Notes: generated from the sequence alone by a model not told the origin. Shown: positions 24,807 to 34,454, numbered from the stretch's first letter. The stretch: 64,000 nucleotides of DNA from Candidatus Bathyarchaeota archaeon (GCA_003151735.1 PLYI01000089.1:20024-84023), one strand, 5' to 3'. Translations and numbers: made by a program.

Positions 24807-26722
24807 TATAATGCCTCCGGAATTCCTTTTATTTTTGAATAATTAAACACAGGTCCATCCTTACAGACGTAGATATGGTTGATTTGGCAGTGACCGCATT
24901 TTCCTACTCCGCATTTCATTCTTCGTTCGAGAGAGACAATTATGTGTTCGTCTGGGACATTTTGTTTCTTCAAATCCCTAATTACGAACTTGTACATTAC
25001 TGGTGGACCGACTATGATTGCATGAATATTCTGTGGATCAAAGTTTACTTGCGGAATTAGAGTTGTGATTACGCCTGTGTTGCCTGTCCACGCTTCGCCT
25101 TCAGGGCATCTGTCTACTGTAGCTTTGAATTCGACGTCTTTTCTGCTGCTCAGTGCAAGAATTTCATCTTTAAAAAGAACTTCGCGTGGTTCTTTAGTAC
25201 CGTACAAAAGGGTGACGTGACCGTAATCTTTTCTGTTATCCAGAACATAGTTGAACAAAGATCGAAGTGGAGCAAGTCCTAACCCGCCTGCAATGAAGAG
25301 CAAATCTTTTCCTTTAAGCGTTTCAGTGTCGAAACCGTTTCCGAATGGTCCTCTTACTCCTATTTTGTCACCTACGTTTAGGGTATGTAACTTCGTTGTG
25401 ACGTCGCCGAGTTTACGTACGCAGATTTCAAAAGTTCCCTTCTTTGTAGGAGAGGACGAAATTGAAATGGGGGCCTCGCCTATTCCGAAAACGGAGATTT
25501 CCGCGAATTGGCCAGGTTTATGCCCTAAGTTAGAGTCATCATCAAGTTTAACCTCAAATAGCGTTTCATTGTCAGTCATCTTCTGTTTTTTCACTATCGA
25601 TGCAAGCTTCGGCACATAGTCAATGTTGCCTTCTGATTGGATGTTAACATCTATTTGGCTTACTGGAGCTACCTCTGTACTCAAAGATTGGGCTTCACGG
25701 TATATGTCGTTGAAAAGCTTAACGGGATTTGCAATGTCTGGCAAACAGTTGGATGCGCATCGGCCGCAGCCAACGCAGGATACAAAGCCGAATCTGTCGA
25801 AGAGGTACTTTCCCTTCTTGAAGTAGCGATGGCGGTACCGTGAGGGTTTTGTTGGGCGGAAGTTTTCTCCTGAAGCAATTTTTGCAAAATCCTCCAGAAT
25901 GCATCCATCCCACGTTCGAACTTTCTCGCCTTTTTCTAGTGAGAGATCAAGATTGTCCTTAATGTCGAAGCAATAGCAGGTGGGGCAAACAAGAACACAT
26001 GAGCCGCATCCCAAACACTTCTCGGAATGTTTTTCCCAAAAGGCACTCTCACTGTAAGTTTTGCCTAGTAAATCTGGAATCATTTCTGGTGAGAACTCAA
26101 ACTTTTGTTGTGACATGTTCATTATTTCACGTTTTTTCTGTCCGACCTGCTGCACATCGCGGGCTAAAGCTTCAGTGACGTTTTCACCGTATTTTGTTAG
26201 GAGTTCTCCTCCTTTCTGAGATCCCACGGTGACTGCGTACCTGTTTCCAAGGTCTGTTAGCATTAAGTCGTAGCCGTAATCAACTATCGCTGAGCCCATT
26301 GCTGCTGAAAAGTTGTACGAGGTCATCTTTTGGATGTTTACTCCGATGATGATTGTAGAGTTTCTCTTCTCGAAGTAGTATGGATCTGATTTTGTCTCTT
26401 TGAAAATCTCATCCATGTGGAACAAAGCCACTATATCGTATGGGTGAACGCCAATTATGATTGATGGTTTTGTCTCAGCTGGGTTCTTGGCTGAGAAGCC
26501 GTTTGTTAAACTGTAAGTGAAAAGGGTTTCGCGCTGTGGGAAAAAATATTTTTTTGGGGGGAGAAGAGTTACATCATAATCTAGCGTTAATTCGTCGGCT
26601 GATTCTAATGGTCCAAAAGCAAATTTGTTTTCTTTTGCTTTGACGCCTATGATGTTCCATGAGTTATCTTTTATCAGGGTGTTTACAAAACTGGTGAAGT
26701 CTTTTTTGGAGATTATTTTCAT
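24806..26722 (-). CDS. hydBG: Hydrogenase beta-gamma fusion (Fe-S subunit + FAD/NAD(P) diaphorase)
   Basis: A 638-residue protein joining two subunits usually encoded separately. Residues 1 to about 345 match the HydB-type beta subunit, with two [4Fe-4S] motifs, CLGCGSCVLVCPTC and CVGCGRCASNC (about 240-325). Residues about 375-638 are a ferredoxin-reductase-like gamma subunit: FAD region, the nucleotide-binding IAGGLGLAPL, and a C-terminal CGVGKCGHC...C site for a [2Fe-2S] cluster. It should carry electrons between the NiFe subunits and NAD(P)H. AGGAG precedes the ATG. Confidence 0.88.
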   Translation of the reverse strand: MKIISKKDFTSFVNTLIKDNSWNIIGVKAKENKFAFGPLESADELTLDYDVTLLPPKKYFFPQRETLFTYSLTNGFSAKNPAETKPSIIIGVHPYDIVALFHMDEIFKETKSDPYYFEKRNSTIIIGVNIQKMTSYNFSAAMGSAIVDYGYDLMLTDLGNRYAVTVGSQKGGELLTKYGENVTEALARDVQQVGQKKREIMNMSQQKFEFSPEMIPDLLGKTYSESAFWEKHSEKCLGCGSCVLVCPTCYCFDIKDNLDLSLEKGEKVRTWDGCILEDFAKIASGENFRPTKPSRYRHRYFKKGKYLFDRFGFVSCVGCGRCASNCLPDIANPVKLFNDIYREAQSLSTEVAPVSQIDVNIQSEGNIDYVPKLASIVKKQKMTDNETLFEVKLDDDSNLGHKPGQFAEISVFGIGEAPISISSSPTKKGTFEICVRKLGDVTTKLHTLNVGDKIGVRGPFGNGFDTETLKGKDLLFIAGGLGLAPLRSLFNYVLDNRKDYGHVTLLYGTKEPREVLFKDEILALSSRKDVEFKATVDRCPEGEAWTGNTGVITTLIPQVNFDPQNIHAIIVGPPVMYKFVIRDLKKQNVPDEHIIVSLERRMKCGVGKCGHCQINHIYVCKDGPVFNYSKIKGIPEAL

Positions 26723-26990
26723 GCTCAGCTATCTCCTGAATGCTACTTACATCTGCTTATCAATCATTTATCTTTTGCTACTAAAAATAGCAAAATTGAT
26801 GTGGTTTATGTACGTTTTTTAAACAAATATGTATACTTTTTATGATAATAATTATAATTACAACAATAATTAAAATGAAATTAATCTTCTAAATATGGTC
26901 ATTAAGTCTCTCCAACCAAACAAACAGACCCATCGCCAACCCAAACTTTTTCTTTCAGCCTCATTCTATATCTTTTTTGAGCAGGTCAAT

Positions 26991-27485
26991 TTGGCAAAAA
27001 AACAATCCAAACTTGAAAAAGAACTCCGAGAATGGCTAAACGCTCCCAAACGAGTAGCAATAGCGGGCATAGGCAACCCTATTCGGTCCGACGACTATGT
27101 CGGCATGAAGATCATCCAAGAATTACAGGACAAAACCTCCCCAAAAATAAAACTGCTCGAATGCGAAACTGTGCCTGAAAGCTTCGTTGACGAAATAGGC
27201 GCGTTTAAGCCCACTCATGTACTTCTGATTGATGCTGCTTTGATGGGGCTAAAACCTGGAGAAGTGCGGCTACTAAACACCGAGAACATAAAGAATTTTC
27301 CAGCAATATCCACCCATATGCTTCCGTTGCCAGTGTTCTGTGAGTTCATCGCTCAGTTGACAGGAGCAAAGATTGCTCTCATTCTAATCGAGCCCAAGAA
27401 CACGGAAATGGGCGAGGTTTTGACGGCGGAAGTTCAAAACTCCGCGGAAATAATAGTGCGTTTGCTACTCAAGTTACTTCCTTAG
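26991..27485 (+). CDS. hycI: Hydrogenase maturation endopeptidase
   Basis: A protease of the HycI/HyaD family that cleaves the C-terminal tail of the NiFe large subunit after nickel insertion. GIGNPIRSDDYVG holds the metal-binding Asp, and CETVPESF and LLIDAALMG are also typical. I choose the TTG at 26991, with AGGT close upstream, because family members begin about 20 residues before the GIGNP motif; an in-frame ATG at 26895 would add 32 atypical residues. It is divergent from the hydrogenase operon. The 170-bp AT-rich gap should hold both promoters. Confidence 0.88.
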   Translation: MAKKQSKLEKELREWLNAPKRVAIAGIGNPIRSDDYVGMKIIQELQDKTSPKIKLLECETVPESFVDEIGAFKPTHVLLIDAALMGLKPGEVRLLNTENIKNFPAISTHMLPLPVFCEFIAQLTGAKIALILIEPKNTEMGEVLTAEVQNSAEIIVRLLLKLLP

Positions 27486-27593
27486 TGCTTCTGCCCGTTT
27501 TTCATTTCTAGTAGCATGAGTTATGGAGAGCGATTCATTTATTTTTCACTTCAAAGAGTATGCTAATGCAAACTAACGAAGGGACCAACCACA

Positions 27594-28661
27594 ATGTCGG
27601 ACAAAAGCGAGAAAATAACCATGCTACATGGTGCAGGCGGCTCAGTCATGCATGACCTCGTCAAAAACTACATCGTAAAATATTTTGGGGGACTGGGCAA
27701 CGCTGCAGAAGTGCCCTTGGAAGCCATGGATGATGCAGCAGTCATCGGCGACATAGTTTTCAAAAGCGATTCTCACGCCGTGAAACCCATCTTTTTCCCA
27801 GGCGGCGACATCGGTCGCATGGCGATTTCGGGTACGGTTAATGACATTTCCTGTTTAGGTGCGGAGCCTTATGCGTTGGCTTGCGGGCTTATTCTTGAGG
27901 AGGGATTGACGCTTTCAGATCTGGAGAAAATCCTTGTGAGTATGAGGCAAACCTGCATTGAAGCGGGCGTGGGCATCGTTACTGGCGATACGAAGGTGGT
28001 GGAGAAGGGCAGTTTAGGAGGCTGCGTCATGAATGTTTCAGGCATCGGCAAACGCACATCAGCCTTAGAGAGCAACCTCCAAGTGGTCAGGCAATATCGG
28101 GAACTAAAAACCCGTTGGACGCTGGATTCAAACCTTACCGAGGGCGACAAAATCATACTCTCCGGCACAATCGGCGACCATGGTTTGGCAGTGCTTTCAG
28201 CGCAGCAGGGCTTAACGTTTGGAAGCAAGATACTGTCTGATGTGAAACCGCTTAACCATATGGTTCAAGCTTTATTGGGTACTGTCGGCGGCGTTGTTGC
28301 CATGAAAGACCCGACTCGCGGGGGCTTAGCAGATGCACTCAACGAGTGGACTGAAAAATCTAAAATCGGAATACTTGTCCACGAAAACAAAGTGCCCATT
28401 CGACAAGACGTGCAGACCGCATGTGAAATGCTTGGGTTAGACCCTTTAGAAATAGGCAACGAAGGCAAAATGATAATCGGCATTGTACCAGAAAAGGCAG
28501 AAGAAGCACTCAAATTTTTAAAGCAGACCAAAGAAGGCAAAGACGCCCAAATAATCGGCGAAACCACAACCGATTTCAAAGGCGTCGCCATGCAGACGCT
28601 GGTTGGCGGCAAAAGAATAATCGCAAAGCCAGTGGGCGACCCAGTGCCGAGAATCTGCTAG
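27594..28661 (+). CDS. hypE: Hydrogenase maturation factor HypE
   Basis: A 355-residue PurM-like enzyme that dehydrates the HypF-delivered carbamoyl group on its C-terminal Cys to thiocyanate, the source of the cyanide ligands. The essential C-terminus is intact (VPRIC). MLHGAGGSVMHDLV, the ATP-binding GDIGRMAISGTVND and KDPTRGGLADALNE are family motifs. It converges with hypD, overlapping by 4 bp at the 3' ends. Confidence 0.95.
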   Translation: MSDKSEKITMLHGAGGSVMHDLVKNYIVKYFGGLGNAAEVPLEAMDDAAVIGDIVFKSDSHAVKPIFFPGGDIGRMAISGTVNDISCLGAEPYALACGLILEEGLTLSDLEKILVSMRQTCIEAGVGIVTGDTKVVEKGSLGGCVMNVSGIGKRTSALESNLQVVRQYRELKTRWTLDSNLTEGDKIILSGTIGDHGLAVLSAQQGLTFGSKILSDVKPLNHMVQALLGTVGGVVAMKDPTRGGLADALNEWTEKSKIGILVHENKVPIRQDVQTACEMLGLDPLEIGNEGKMIIGIVPEKAEEALKFLKQTKEGKDAQIIGETTTDFKGVAMQTLVGGKRIIAKPVGDPVPRIC

Positions 28662-29746
28662 CCCTGAACAACCACGTTTTTTGCCCAGACGCGGCAGGTG
28701 CCTTCGCTGCTGACCATGCAGGCGCCGACGGGTTTAGCTGGGGTGCAAGCTTTCATGAACATGGGGCATTCTTTAGGCTTGATTTTTCCGATGATTACAA
28801 GGTGGCATTCACATCCCAGAAGGATATCTTTGCCCTGCTCCACATGAACACCATACTTTAATCGTGCATCGTACTGGGCGAGTGACTCACGCAACTGCAA
28901 CGCGGAGTCGGGAAGTCTCCCAATTCCACGCCAGTTCCCCGCGGTGACAATGAAGGCTTTTTCCATCATTTCCAAAGCTTTCGGGTTACCCTCCGGCTTG
29001 ACCACGCGTGAATACTCATTTTCCAACGTGGCTTCTCTTTCGCTGACTTGTTTTAGAAGCATGTAAATCGACATCAACACGTCAATGGGTTCAAAACCAG
29101 CTACAACCGTTGGCATCCGATAAACTCGTGTAAACAACTCGTAGGGCTTTAGTCCAATGATGGCGCTCACATGTCCAGGCGCGATGAAACCCTCAATGTG
29201 TAGGTCGCCAACGCCGAGCAATAGTTCCATGGCTGGCGGAATTAAACGGTGGGAAACCAGGAAGCTGAAGTTTTTGGGTAAATCGCCGAGTGCTTCAACT
29301 GCTGTTGAGGGTGCGGTTGTTTCGAATCCGACTGCTGAGAACACAAACTCTTTTTCTGGTTCACGTTTAGCCATATCCACTGCGTCTGAAACCGCATAGA
29401 CGATTCGGACTTCTGCGCCCGCTGCTTTGGCCTCCAAAAGTGAAGATTCACTGCCGGGAACACGCAGCATATCCCCAAAACAAGTTACAACAATTCCTTT
29501 TTGCGCCAGCTGCACAGCTTCATCGATTTCTGATGCAGGCACAATGCATACGGGGCATCCTGGTCCCGCGATGACTTCAACATTCTCAGGCAAGAGGCTG
29601 CGTAAACCATAGTGGGTTATTGTCCACTCGTGGGTTCCGCAAACATGGCAAAACTTGACCTGCTCCTTCTTTGGTGCTATAGCCTTGATTTTTTCGGCTA
29701 TGTTGTGTGCCAACTCTGGGTTTCGGAACCTGTGGTTCTGTGCCAT
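28658..29746 (-). CDS. hypD: Hydrogenase maturation factor HypD
   Basis: A 362-residue iron-sulfur protein that with HypC assembles the Fe(CN)2CO group. The conserved Cys segments are CHVCGTHEWTI and GPGCPVCIVP near the N-terminus, GFETTAPSTA in the middle, and the C-terminal Cys region for the [4Fe-4S] cluster. It is transcribed after hypF and hypC on the minus strand. Confidence 0.95.
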   Translation of the reverse strand: MAQNHRFRNPELAHNIAEKIKAIAPKKEQVKFCHVCGTHEWTITHYGLRSLLPENVEVIAGPGCPVCIVPASEIDEAVQLAQKGIVVTCFGDMLRVPGSESSLLEAKAAGAEVRIVYAVSDAVDMAKREPEKEFVFSAVGFETTAPSTAVEALGDLPKNFSFLVSHRLIPPAMELLLGVGDLHIEGFIAPGHVSAIIGLKPYELFTRVYRMPTVVAGFEPIDVLMSIYMLLKQVSEREATLENEYSRVVKPEGNPKALEMMEKAFIVTAGNWRGIGRLPDSALQLRESLAQYDARLKYGVHVEQGKDILLGCECHLVIIGKIKPKECPMFMKACTPAKPVGACMVSSEGTCRVWAKNVVVQG

Positions 29747-29763
29747 GTTCTCAACTTACCAGT

Positions 29764-29985
29764 TTATTCTCCAGCTGCCAAAACCTCGTTCATTAAGCTG
29801 AGGGTTTCTAAAGCTTCCTTTTCCTCTAAAACCTGAATTGCGTAGCCTGCATGAACCAACACGTACTCGCCTACTTTAGCCTCAACAAGCGCCACGTTTA
29901 CGTCTCGCAAAATGCCCTGACCGAAATCCACATGGGCTTTTGTCCCTTCAAGGCTTAGTACTTTAGCTGGAATTGCTAAACACAT
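29764..29985 (-). CDS. hypC: Hydrogenase maturation chaperone HypC
   Basis: A 73-residue OB-fold chaperone that carries the iron precursor to the large subunit. Its essential Cys must directly follow the initiator Met; the ATG at 29985 gives MCLAIPAKVLS, which fits, while an in-frame TTG two codons upstream would bury the Cys. The internal GQGILRDVNVALV and GEYVLVHAGYAIQVL are typical. Follows hypF and precedes hypD by 17 bp. Confidence 0.95.
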   Translation of the reverse strand: MCLAIPAKVLSLEGTKAHVDFGQGILRDVNVALVEAKVGEYVLVHAGYAIQVLEEKEALETLSLMNEVLAAGE

Positions 29986-30032
29986 AGTCAATCTACTAAA
30001 GACGCATTAAACGGCGATAAAAACAGATTGGT

Positions 30033-32360
30033 CTAAACCCCGCTAAATCCCGCGGCAACTGCTTGACCAAAAGAGATTCCTCCGTCGCCCGCGGGAACCG
30101 ATTCGTGAACAAAAAACCGCAACCCCGAAGACTCAACGGTTGAGCGCATTATTTCTGCGAGTATTTGGTTGCAGGCGGCGCCGCCTGAGAACCCAACGTT
30201 TTTTACTCCTTGATTTAGAGCTTTTTCCGCGGCTAACGAAGCTAAGCCCTTTGCCAAGTAAGCAAGGGCAGAATACGCTAAATCTGCAGTGGAAACTTTG
30301 CCAACGTTCTCAAACACTGTTCTTAGCAAATTCGTAGAATCCAATATGTCGCCATGAAAAATGGGCTTTAGATTAAACACATCCCTTCCACACAGTGCTA
30401 CCGACTCCAGCTTCATGGCGGGTTCACCCTCGTAGGTACGCTCAAAACAAACCCCCAAAACCGCAGCAACCGCATCCAAAACCCTACCGCAACTCGTTGT
30501 CTGGACGGCAGATCCGCATTTTTTGAGTTGGTCAAGGATAAGTTGGGCTTCGGTTTCGCCATGAGCTAAATGTCTGCTGTTTTGCATTAGCCAAGGTTCA
30601 ACGTTTACTGCTGATTTAGAGAGGATTCCAGCTGCAACGCGTGTGGGATAGCGACTAGCTAAATCTCCTCCGAGCAGCGGCTGAGCTTCCAAATGTCCAA
30701 GACGCTTAAACTCGGCTGATTCGCGTGTGCAGAAGAGGATTTCGCCGCCCCACGCTTCGCCGTCGCTACCGTAGCCGTACCCATCACAAACTACGCCAAC
30801 GATTTCGTCCAATCCATGCTCCGCCATCAAAGCCGCGGCATGCGCATGATGATGCTGCACCTGCACGAGCTGTAAGCCTTCCGTCTCCGCCATCTCCTTA
30901 GCCAAAAGGGTTGTGGTGAATTTTGGGTGCAAATCGCAAGCTACCGTTTCTGAGTGGTAGTTGGTTAAGCTGTGAAGATGAGCGGTGGCTTCTTGGAGGA
31001 AACTGCGGGTTTCTACGTTTTCGACGTCGCCGATGTGTTGGCTGATGAAGGCTCTATCGTCAAGCAGCACGCAGGAGGTGTTGTTCAGTTCGCAGCCTAA
31101 GCCAACAACGCAGCGTTTCGATTTTTGTTTGAGCCTGATTGGTGCTGGAGCGTAGCCTCTGCTTCGCCGCAAGAACACTTGACCGTTGCCGTGGACGCGC
31201 ATTACTGAGTCGTCACAGCGATGGGCGATTTCGCGATTGTGAAACAAAAAATAATCCACAGTACCGCCGAGAATTTTGAGAGCATCCTCGTTATCTTTTA
31301 CGATGGGTTGGTTTGGCGGGTTCGCACTGGTCATCACAAACGCCGGGTCGCCTACTTGGTCGAAGAGCATATAGTGCAAGCCTGTGTAGGGCAACATGAC
31401 GCCGACGTTATGCAGGTTCGGCGCAACTAACGGCAAAAGACTGTAATTTCTGCTTTTATTCAGCAATACCACTGGTCGTGCGGGAGAAGAAAGTAGTTCT
31501 TGCTCCTTCGAACCCACTTCGGCGAACCCTTTTGCAACCTCAAGGCTTTTTGCCATGATGGCGAAGGGTTTTTCGCGTCGATGCTTCGTTGCTCGAAGGG
31601 CTTGTAAGGGCTTTTCTTTAAGGGTTGAAGCTGCGATATGGAAGCCTCCATAACCTTTTACAGCGACAATGCTGCCTTCTGAGAGCAATTTTCCTGCTCC
31701 CCTAACAGGGTCACTGCTTTGGATGATTTCCCCTGTGTTTGTTGTCAAATAAGCTTTGGGCCCGCAAGTTGGGCATGCCACGGTTTGCGCATGAAATCGC
31801 CGATTCGCTGGGTCACTGTACTCTTTTAGGCAGAAACCGCACAGCGGAAACTCTCGCATGGTCGTGTTTTCTCGGTCGTAGGGCAGGCGCTCGATGATGG
31901 TGAAGCGTGGCCCACAGTTGGTGCAGGTGATAAAGAAGTATTCGTAGCGAGGGTCTTTGGGGGCTCGTAGCTCTTGGAGGCATTGATTGCAGATTGCGAT
32001 GTCGGGGGGTATGATTGAACCTGAGGTTTCGGTTTCTTGGGAACTCTTGTAAATCGAAAAGTTTTGGTATTCGTTTTTCCCTGAAAGCTCAGTCCTGACC
32101 ATTTTATCTATTTGAGCTAGAGGCGGCTTTTCCGCAGTCAAAGAACTCGCGAAATTATCTATGTTCTTTGCGTCTCCTTCGAGGAGAATTTCAACGCCAG
32201 CATCGCCTCTGTTGCGAACATAACCTGCCAAGCCATTCCGCACGGCTAAACGGTAGATGAATGGGCGGAAACCGACGCCTTGAACAATGCCTGAAACGTT
32301 GATTTTTACGCGCAAGGGCAGAGCCTTAACTAATTCAAGACGAGGTTTTCTCTTATACAT
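30033..32360 (-). CDS. hypF: Carbamoyltransferase HypF
   Basis: A 775-residue protein making the carbamoyl group for hydrogenase cyanide ligands. Domains in order: acylphosphatase (residues about 18-105, VQGVGFRPFIYRLA), two zinc-finger motifs (CNQCLQEL...CTNCGPRF and CGFCLKEY...CPTCGP, about 120-200), a YrdC-like nucleotide-binding domain (about 215-390), and a Kae1-like C-terminal half with HHHAHAAALMAEHG and GFSGGAACNQIL. Full length for the family. First gene of hypFCD on the minus strand. Confidence 0.95.
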   Translation of the reverse strand: MYKRKPRLELVKALPLRVKINVSGIVQGVGFRPFIYRLAVRNGLAGYVRNRGDAGVEILLEGDAKNIDNFASSLTAEKPPLAQIDKMVRTELSGKNEYQNFSIYKSSQETETSGSIIPPDIAICNQCLQELRAPKDPRYEYFFITCTNCGPRFTIIERLPYDRENTTMREFPLCGFCLKEYSDPANRRFHAQTVACPTCGPKAYLTTNTGEIIQSSDPVRGAGKLLSEGSIVAVKGYGGFHIAASTLKEKPLQALRATKHRREKPFAIMAKSLEVAKGFAEVGSKEQELLSSPARPVVLLNKSRNYSLLPLVAPNLHNVGVMLPYTGLHYMLFDQVGDPAFVMTSANPPNQPIVKDNEDALKILGGTVDYFLFHNREIAHRCDDSVMRVHGNGQVFLRRSRGYAPAPIRLKQKSKRCVVGLGCELNNTSCVLLDDRAFISQHIGDVENVETRSFLQEATAHLHSLTNYHSETVACDLHPKFTTTLLAKEMAETEGLQLVQVQHHHAHAAALMAEHGLDEIVGVVCDGYGYGSDGEAWGGEILFCTRESAEFKRLGHLEAQPLLGGDLASRYPTRVAAGILSKSAVNVEPWLMQNSRHLAHGETEAQLILDQLKKCGSAVQTTSCGRVLDAVAAVLGVCFERTYEGEPAMKLESVALCGRDVFNLKPIFHGDILDSTNLLRTVFENVGKVSTADLAYSALAYLAKGLASLAAEKALNQGVKNVGFSGGAACNQILAEIMRSTVESSGLRFFVHESVPAGDGGISFGQAVAAGFSGV

Positions 32361-32438
32361 TTCGAAGCAATTGAGGGGCTAGGTAGTTTGGTTTTTCTGC
32401 AATATTCTTTTATTAATCTACAAAGCCTAAGTTAATCT

Positions 32439-32846
32439 ATGCATGAATGGGCGCTGGCTGAAGCAATCCTGAAGTCCGCAACTCAAATCGCTGAAAAGGA
32501 AAACTTGAAGGAAATCTCAGAAGTCACCATCAAAATCGGCGAGCTTCAGCAAGTTGAACCCCAAATCCTGCGGTCTGCACTTTCCCAAATGAAAACGGAC
32601 ATTTTCAGAAACGCCAAGTTCCACATTCTGAAATCTAAGTCAACGCTCAAATGCAGGGTCTGCAACACCACTTGGCAACTCAACCTCAAAGAACTCGACA
32701 AAACCACCGCTGAAGCTATTCACTTCGTTCCCGAGGTCGTACACACCTATATTAAATGTAATAGTTGTGGCAGTCCGGACTTCGAAATCGTCACCGGACG
32801 AGGTGTCTGGCTAGAGAACATAAAAGGAGCCAAATCATATGGTTGA
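32439..32846 (+). CDS. hypA: Hydrogenase nickel incorporation protein HypA
   Basis: A 135-residue nickel metallochaperone. It begins MHEWAL, with the nickel-binding N-terminal His, and has a zinc site of two CxxC motifs (CRVC and CNSC, about residues 71-74 and 109-112). The spacing between the CxxC pairs is longer than in bacterial HypA, as in archaeal members. It overlaps by 8 bp the Mrp-type ATPase that should be its partner. Confidence 0.94.
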   Translation: MHEWALAEAILKSATQIAEKENLKEISEVTIKIGELQQVEPQILRSALSQMKTDIFRNAKFHILKSKSTLKCRVCNTTWQLNLKELDKTTAEAIHFVPEVVHTYIKCNSCGSPDFEIVTGRGVWLENIKGAKSYG

Positions 32847-33585
32847 CCCGCGGACAAGCGTGATAACTGAGCGATTAAGCGGCATAAACCGAATTATTGC
32901 GGTTTCAAGCGGCAAAGGCGGCGTCGGCAAAAGCATAGTCGCAACCACATTGGCACTGACACTTTCAAAACGCGGCTGCAAAGTAGGATTGTTCGACTTA
33001 GATTTCACAAGCCCCTCAACCCACATAATCCTCGGTGCCCCAAAAGTGCAGCCTAAAGAAGAAAAAGGCATCGTGCCGCCAACCGTCCACGGCTTAGAAT
33101 ACATGACTCTTGTTTACTTTGTCAGCGACAACCCTACACCGTTGCGGGGAGCAGACGTTTCAAACGCTCTAATCGAGCTTCTATCGATTACACAATGGGG
33201 AAAACTGGATTTTCTTGTGATTGATATGCCCCCAGGGATCGGTGACGTAATCCTAGACTTAATAAGGATGGTTAAACGGTTGGAATTCCTAATTGTAACT
33301 ACGTCTTCGTTGATGGCTTTTGAAACCGTGAAGAAGCAGGTGGTTTTGCTTTGCGAGTTGAAGCTGCCAATCCTCGGTGTTGTCGAGAACATGAAAATTG
33401 ACAAAGCAAAGAGAATTCAAGTTGAGACCGAGAAGTTGGGACTAAAGTTTCTGGGCAATGTTCGTTTTGACACTCGGGTTGAAGACGCAATCGGCGACAA
33501 GGATATGTTGCTGAAAACTGCTGTTGGCGAAAGAATCCAGCAAATATCAGAAACTAACATTCTTGACAAAAAAGCGAAGTCTTGA
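32839..33585 (+). CDS. hypB: Mrp/MinD-type ATPase in the hypB position (archaeal HypB)
   Basis: A 248-residue P-loop ATPase with the deviant Walker A SGKGGVGKSIVATTLAL (about residues 25-41), the Walker B-like DFLVIDMPPGIGD, and LFDLDFTSPSTH. It is Mrp/NBP35-like and not the GTPase HypB of bacteria. Thermococcales have an Mrp/MinD-type HypB that works with HypA, and the 8-bp overlap with hypA supports the same job here: ATP-dependent nickel delivery. A general Fe-S scaffold role cannot be excluded. AAAGGAG precedes the ATG. Confidence 0.85.
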   Translation: MVDPRTSVITERLSGINRIIAVSSGKGGVGKSIVATTLALTLSKRGCKVGLFDLDFTSPSTHIILGAPKVQPKEEKGIVPPTVHGLEYMTLVYFVSDNPTPLRGADVSNALIELLSITQWGKLDFLVIDMPPGIGDVILDLIRMVKRLEFLIVTTSSLMAFETVKKQVVLLCELKLPILGVVENMKIDKAKRIQVETEKLGLKFLGNVRFDTRVEDAIGDKDMLLKTAVGERIQQISETNILDKKAKS

Positions 33586-33748
33586 CAACTTGTTGGGTGC
33601 ACCTTCAGCTATTGCAGACGGCCATCATAAACTAAGTTTTTTGTGCTAAGTTTTAGTTGCATATTGTTCCTTTCAAATGAACGCTCATTGCCTCAACATT
33701 TCAAACTCGGCGTTTGTTAAGAGTATAAATAAGGGAGCTATATTTTTT

Positions 33749-33760
33749 GCAAGCGCTTGC
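33749..33760. repeat. 12-bp perfect palindrome
   Basis: GCAAGCGCTTGC lies 6 bp beyond the 3' end of the membrane-bound regulator gene, in the 181-bp gap between convergent genes. It could be part of a terminator or a protein-binding site; no T-run follows it closely on the minus strand. Confidence 0.35.
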
Positions 33761-33766
33761 GTTGGC

Positions 33767-34369
33767 TCAGTTTTTTTGTTGAAGCCAACTGGATAAGTAG
33801 ACTTGGTTTGTGTTGCCTGTCTTTTCCAGCGAGACTATACCTCTGTCGGCTAGGCGCGAAATTATTCTGTGGGTTTGGAGTCTGCTTAGACCTGTTTCAT
33901 TTCGGATGTATTTTTGGAGGTATTTGCCTTCGTGGGCGTTTAGGACGGTGACGATTTTGCGTTCTTCTTCTGTGAGGGTTTTAGCCACTGATTCAAGGGG
34001 TGTGGTTCCGTTTGTGGCTGGCTGAGTTACTGCCGTATTTTGCATGGGTTGAATTGCGCCGATTCGGATTTGTGGATACAGAAGATAATAAGCTATACCG
34101 ATTACTCCAACTATGGTAACGCTGACCAAGACCGCGAATAAGATGCCGAAATAAGTCAGTGTTGGATTGGCGGCGACTGGTGCGGTTCCAGTTTGTCCCA
34201 TCATGCCGCCCATTCCAGTCGTGCCCGAAGCTGAGCCTCCCCACATTTGGCTCATCCAGCTGTTTGCGCTCTGGGTGGACGAGAAGACGGCGAAGCCTAT
34301 GGCGGTGGACGCTATTAGAGCTGCTATGGATGCGATTAGTAGGGTTAGAAACACGTTAACTCTTTTCAT
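33767..34369 (-). CDS. Membrane-bound winged-helix transcription regulator
   Basis: A 200-residue protein with two transmembrane segments (about 5-29 and 70-97), an extracytoplasmic loop rich in Met and Gly (MSQMWGG, MGGMMGQ), and a C-terminal MarR-like winged helix (about 130-198, with GLSRLQTHRIISRLADRG as recognition region). This layout is that of archaeal one-component membrane regulators. The Met-rich loop suggests a sensed ligand such as a soft metal, which is speculation. It is divergent from a secreted peptide with a similar Met-Gly motif. Confidence 0.75.
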   Translation of the reverse strand: MKRVNVFLTLLIASIAALIASTAIGFAVFSSTQSANSWMSQMWGGSASGTTGMGGMMGQTGTAPVAANPTLTYFGILFAVLVSVTIVGVIGIAYYLLYPQIRIGAIQPMQNTAVTQPATNGTTPLESVAKTLTEEERKIVTVLNAHEGKYLQKYIRNETGLSRLQTHRIISRLADRGIVSLEKTGNTNQVYLSSWLQQKN

Positions 34370-34454
34370 TTTATATCTAAAAAAGACTTATCGCCGGGAG
34401 ATTTAAGGATTTTTCCATCCAACCCACTTTTTCCCATCAAAACCCACAGAAACC

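Noticed and set aside
33717..33735. Plus-strand TATA-like GTATAAATAAG as a promoter
   Set aside because: It points into the 3' end of a minus-strand gene with no plus-strand gene or RNA visible downstream.
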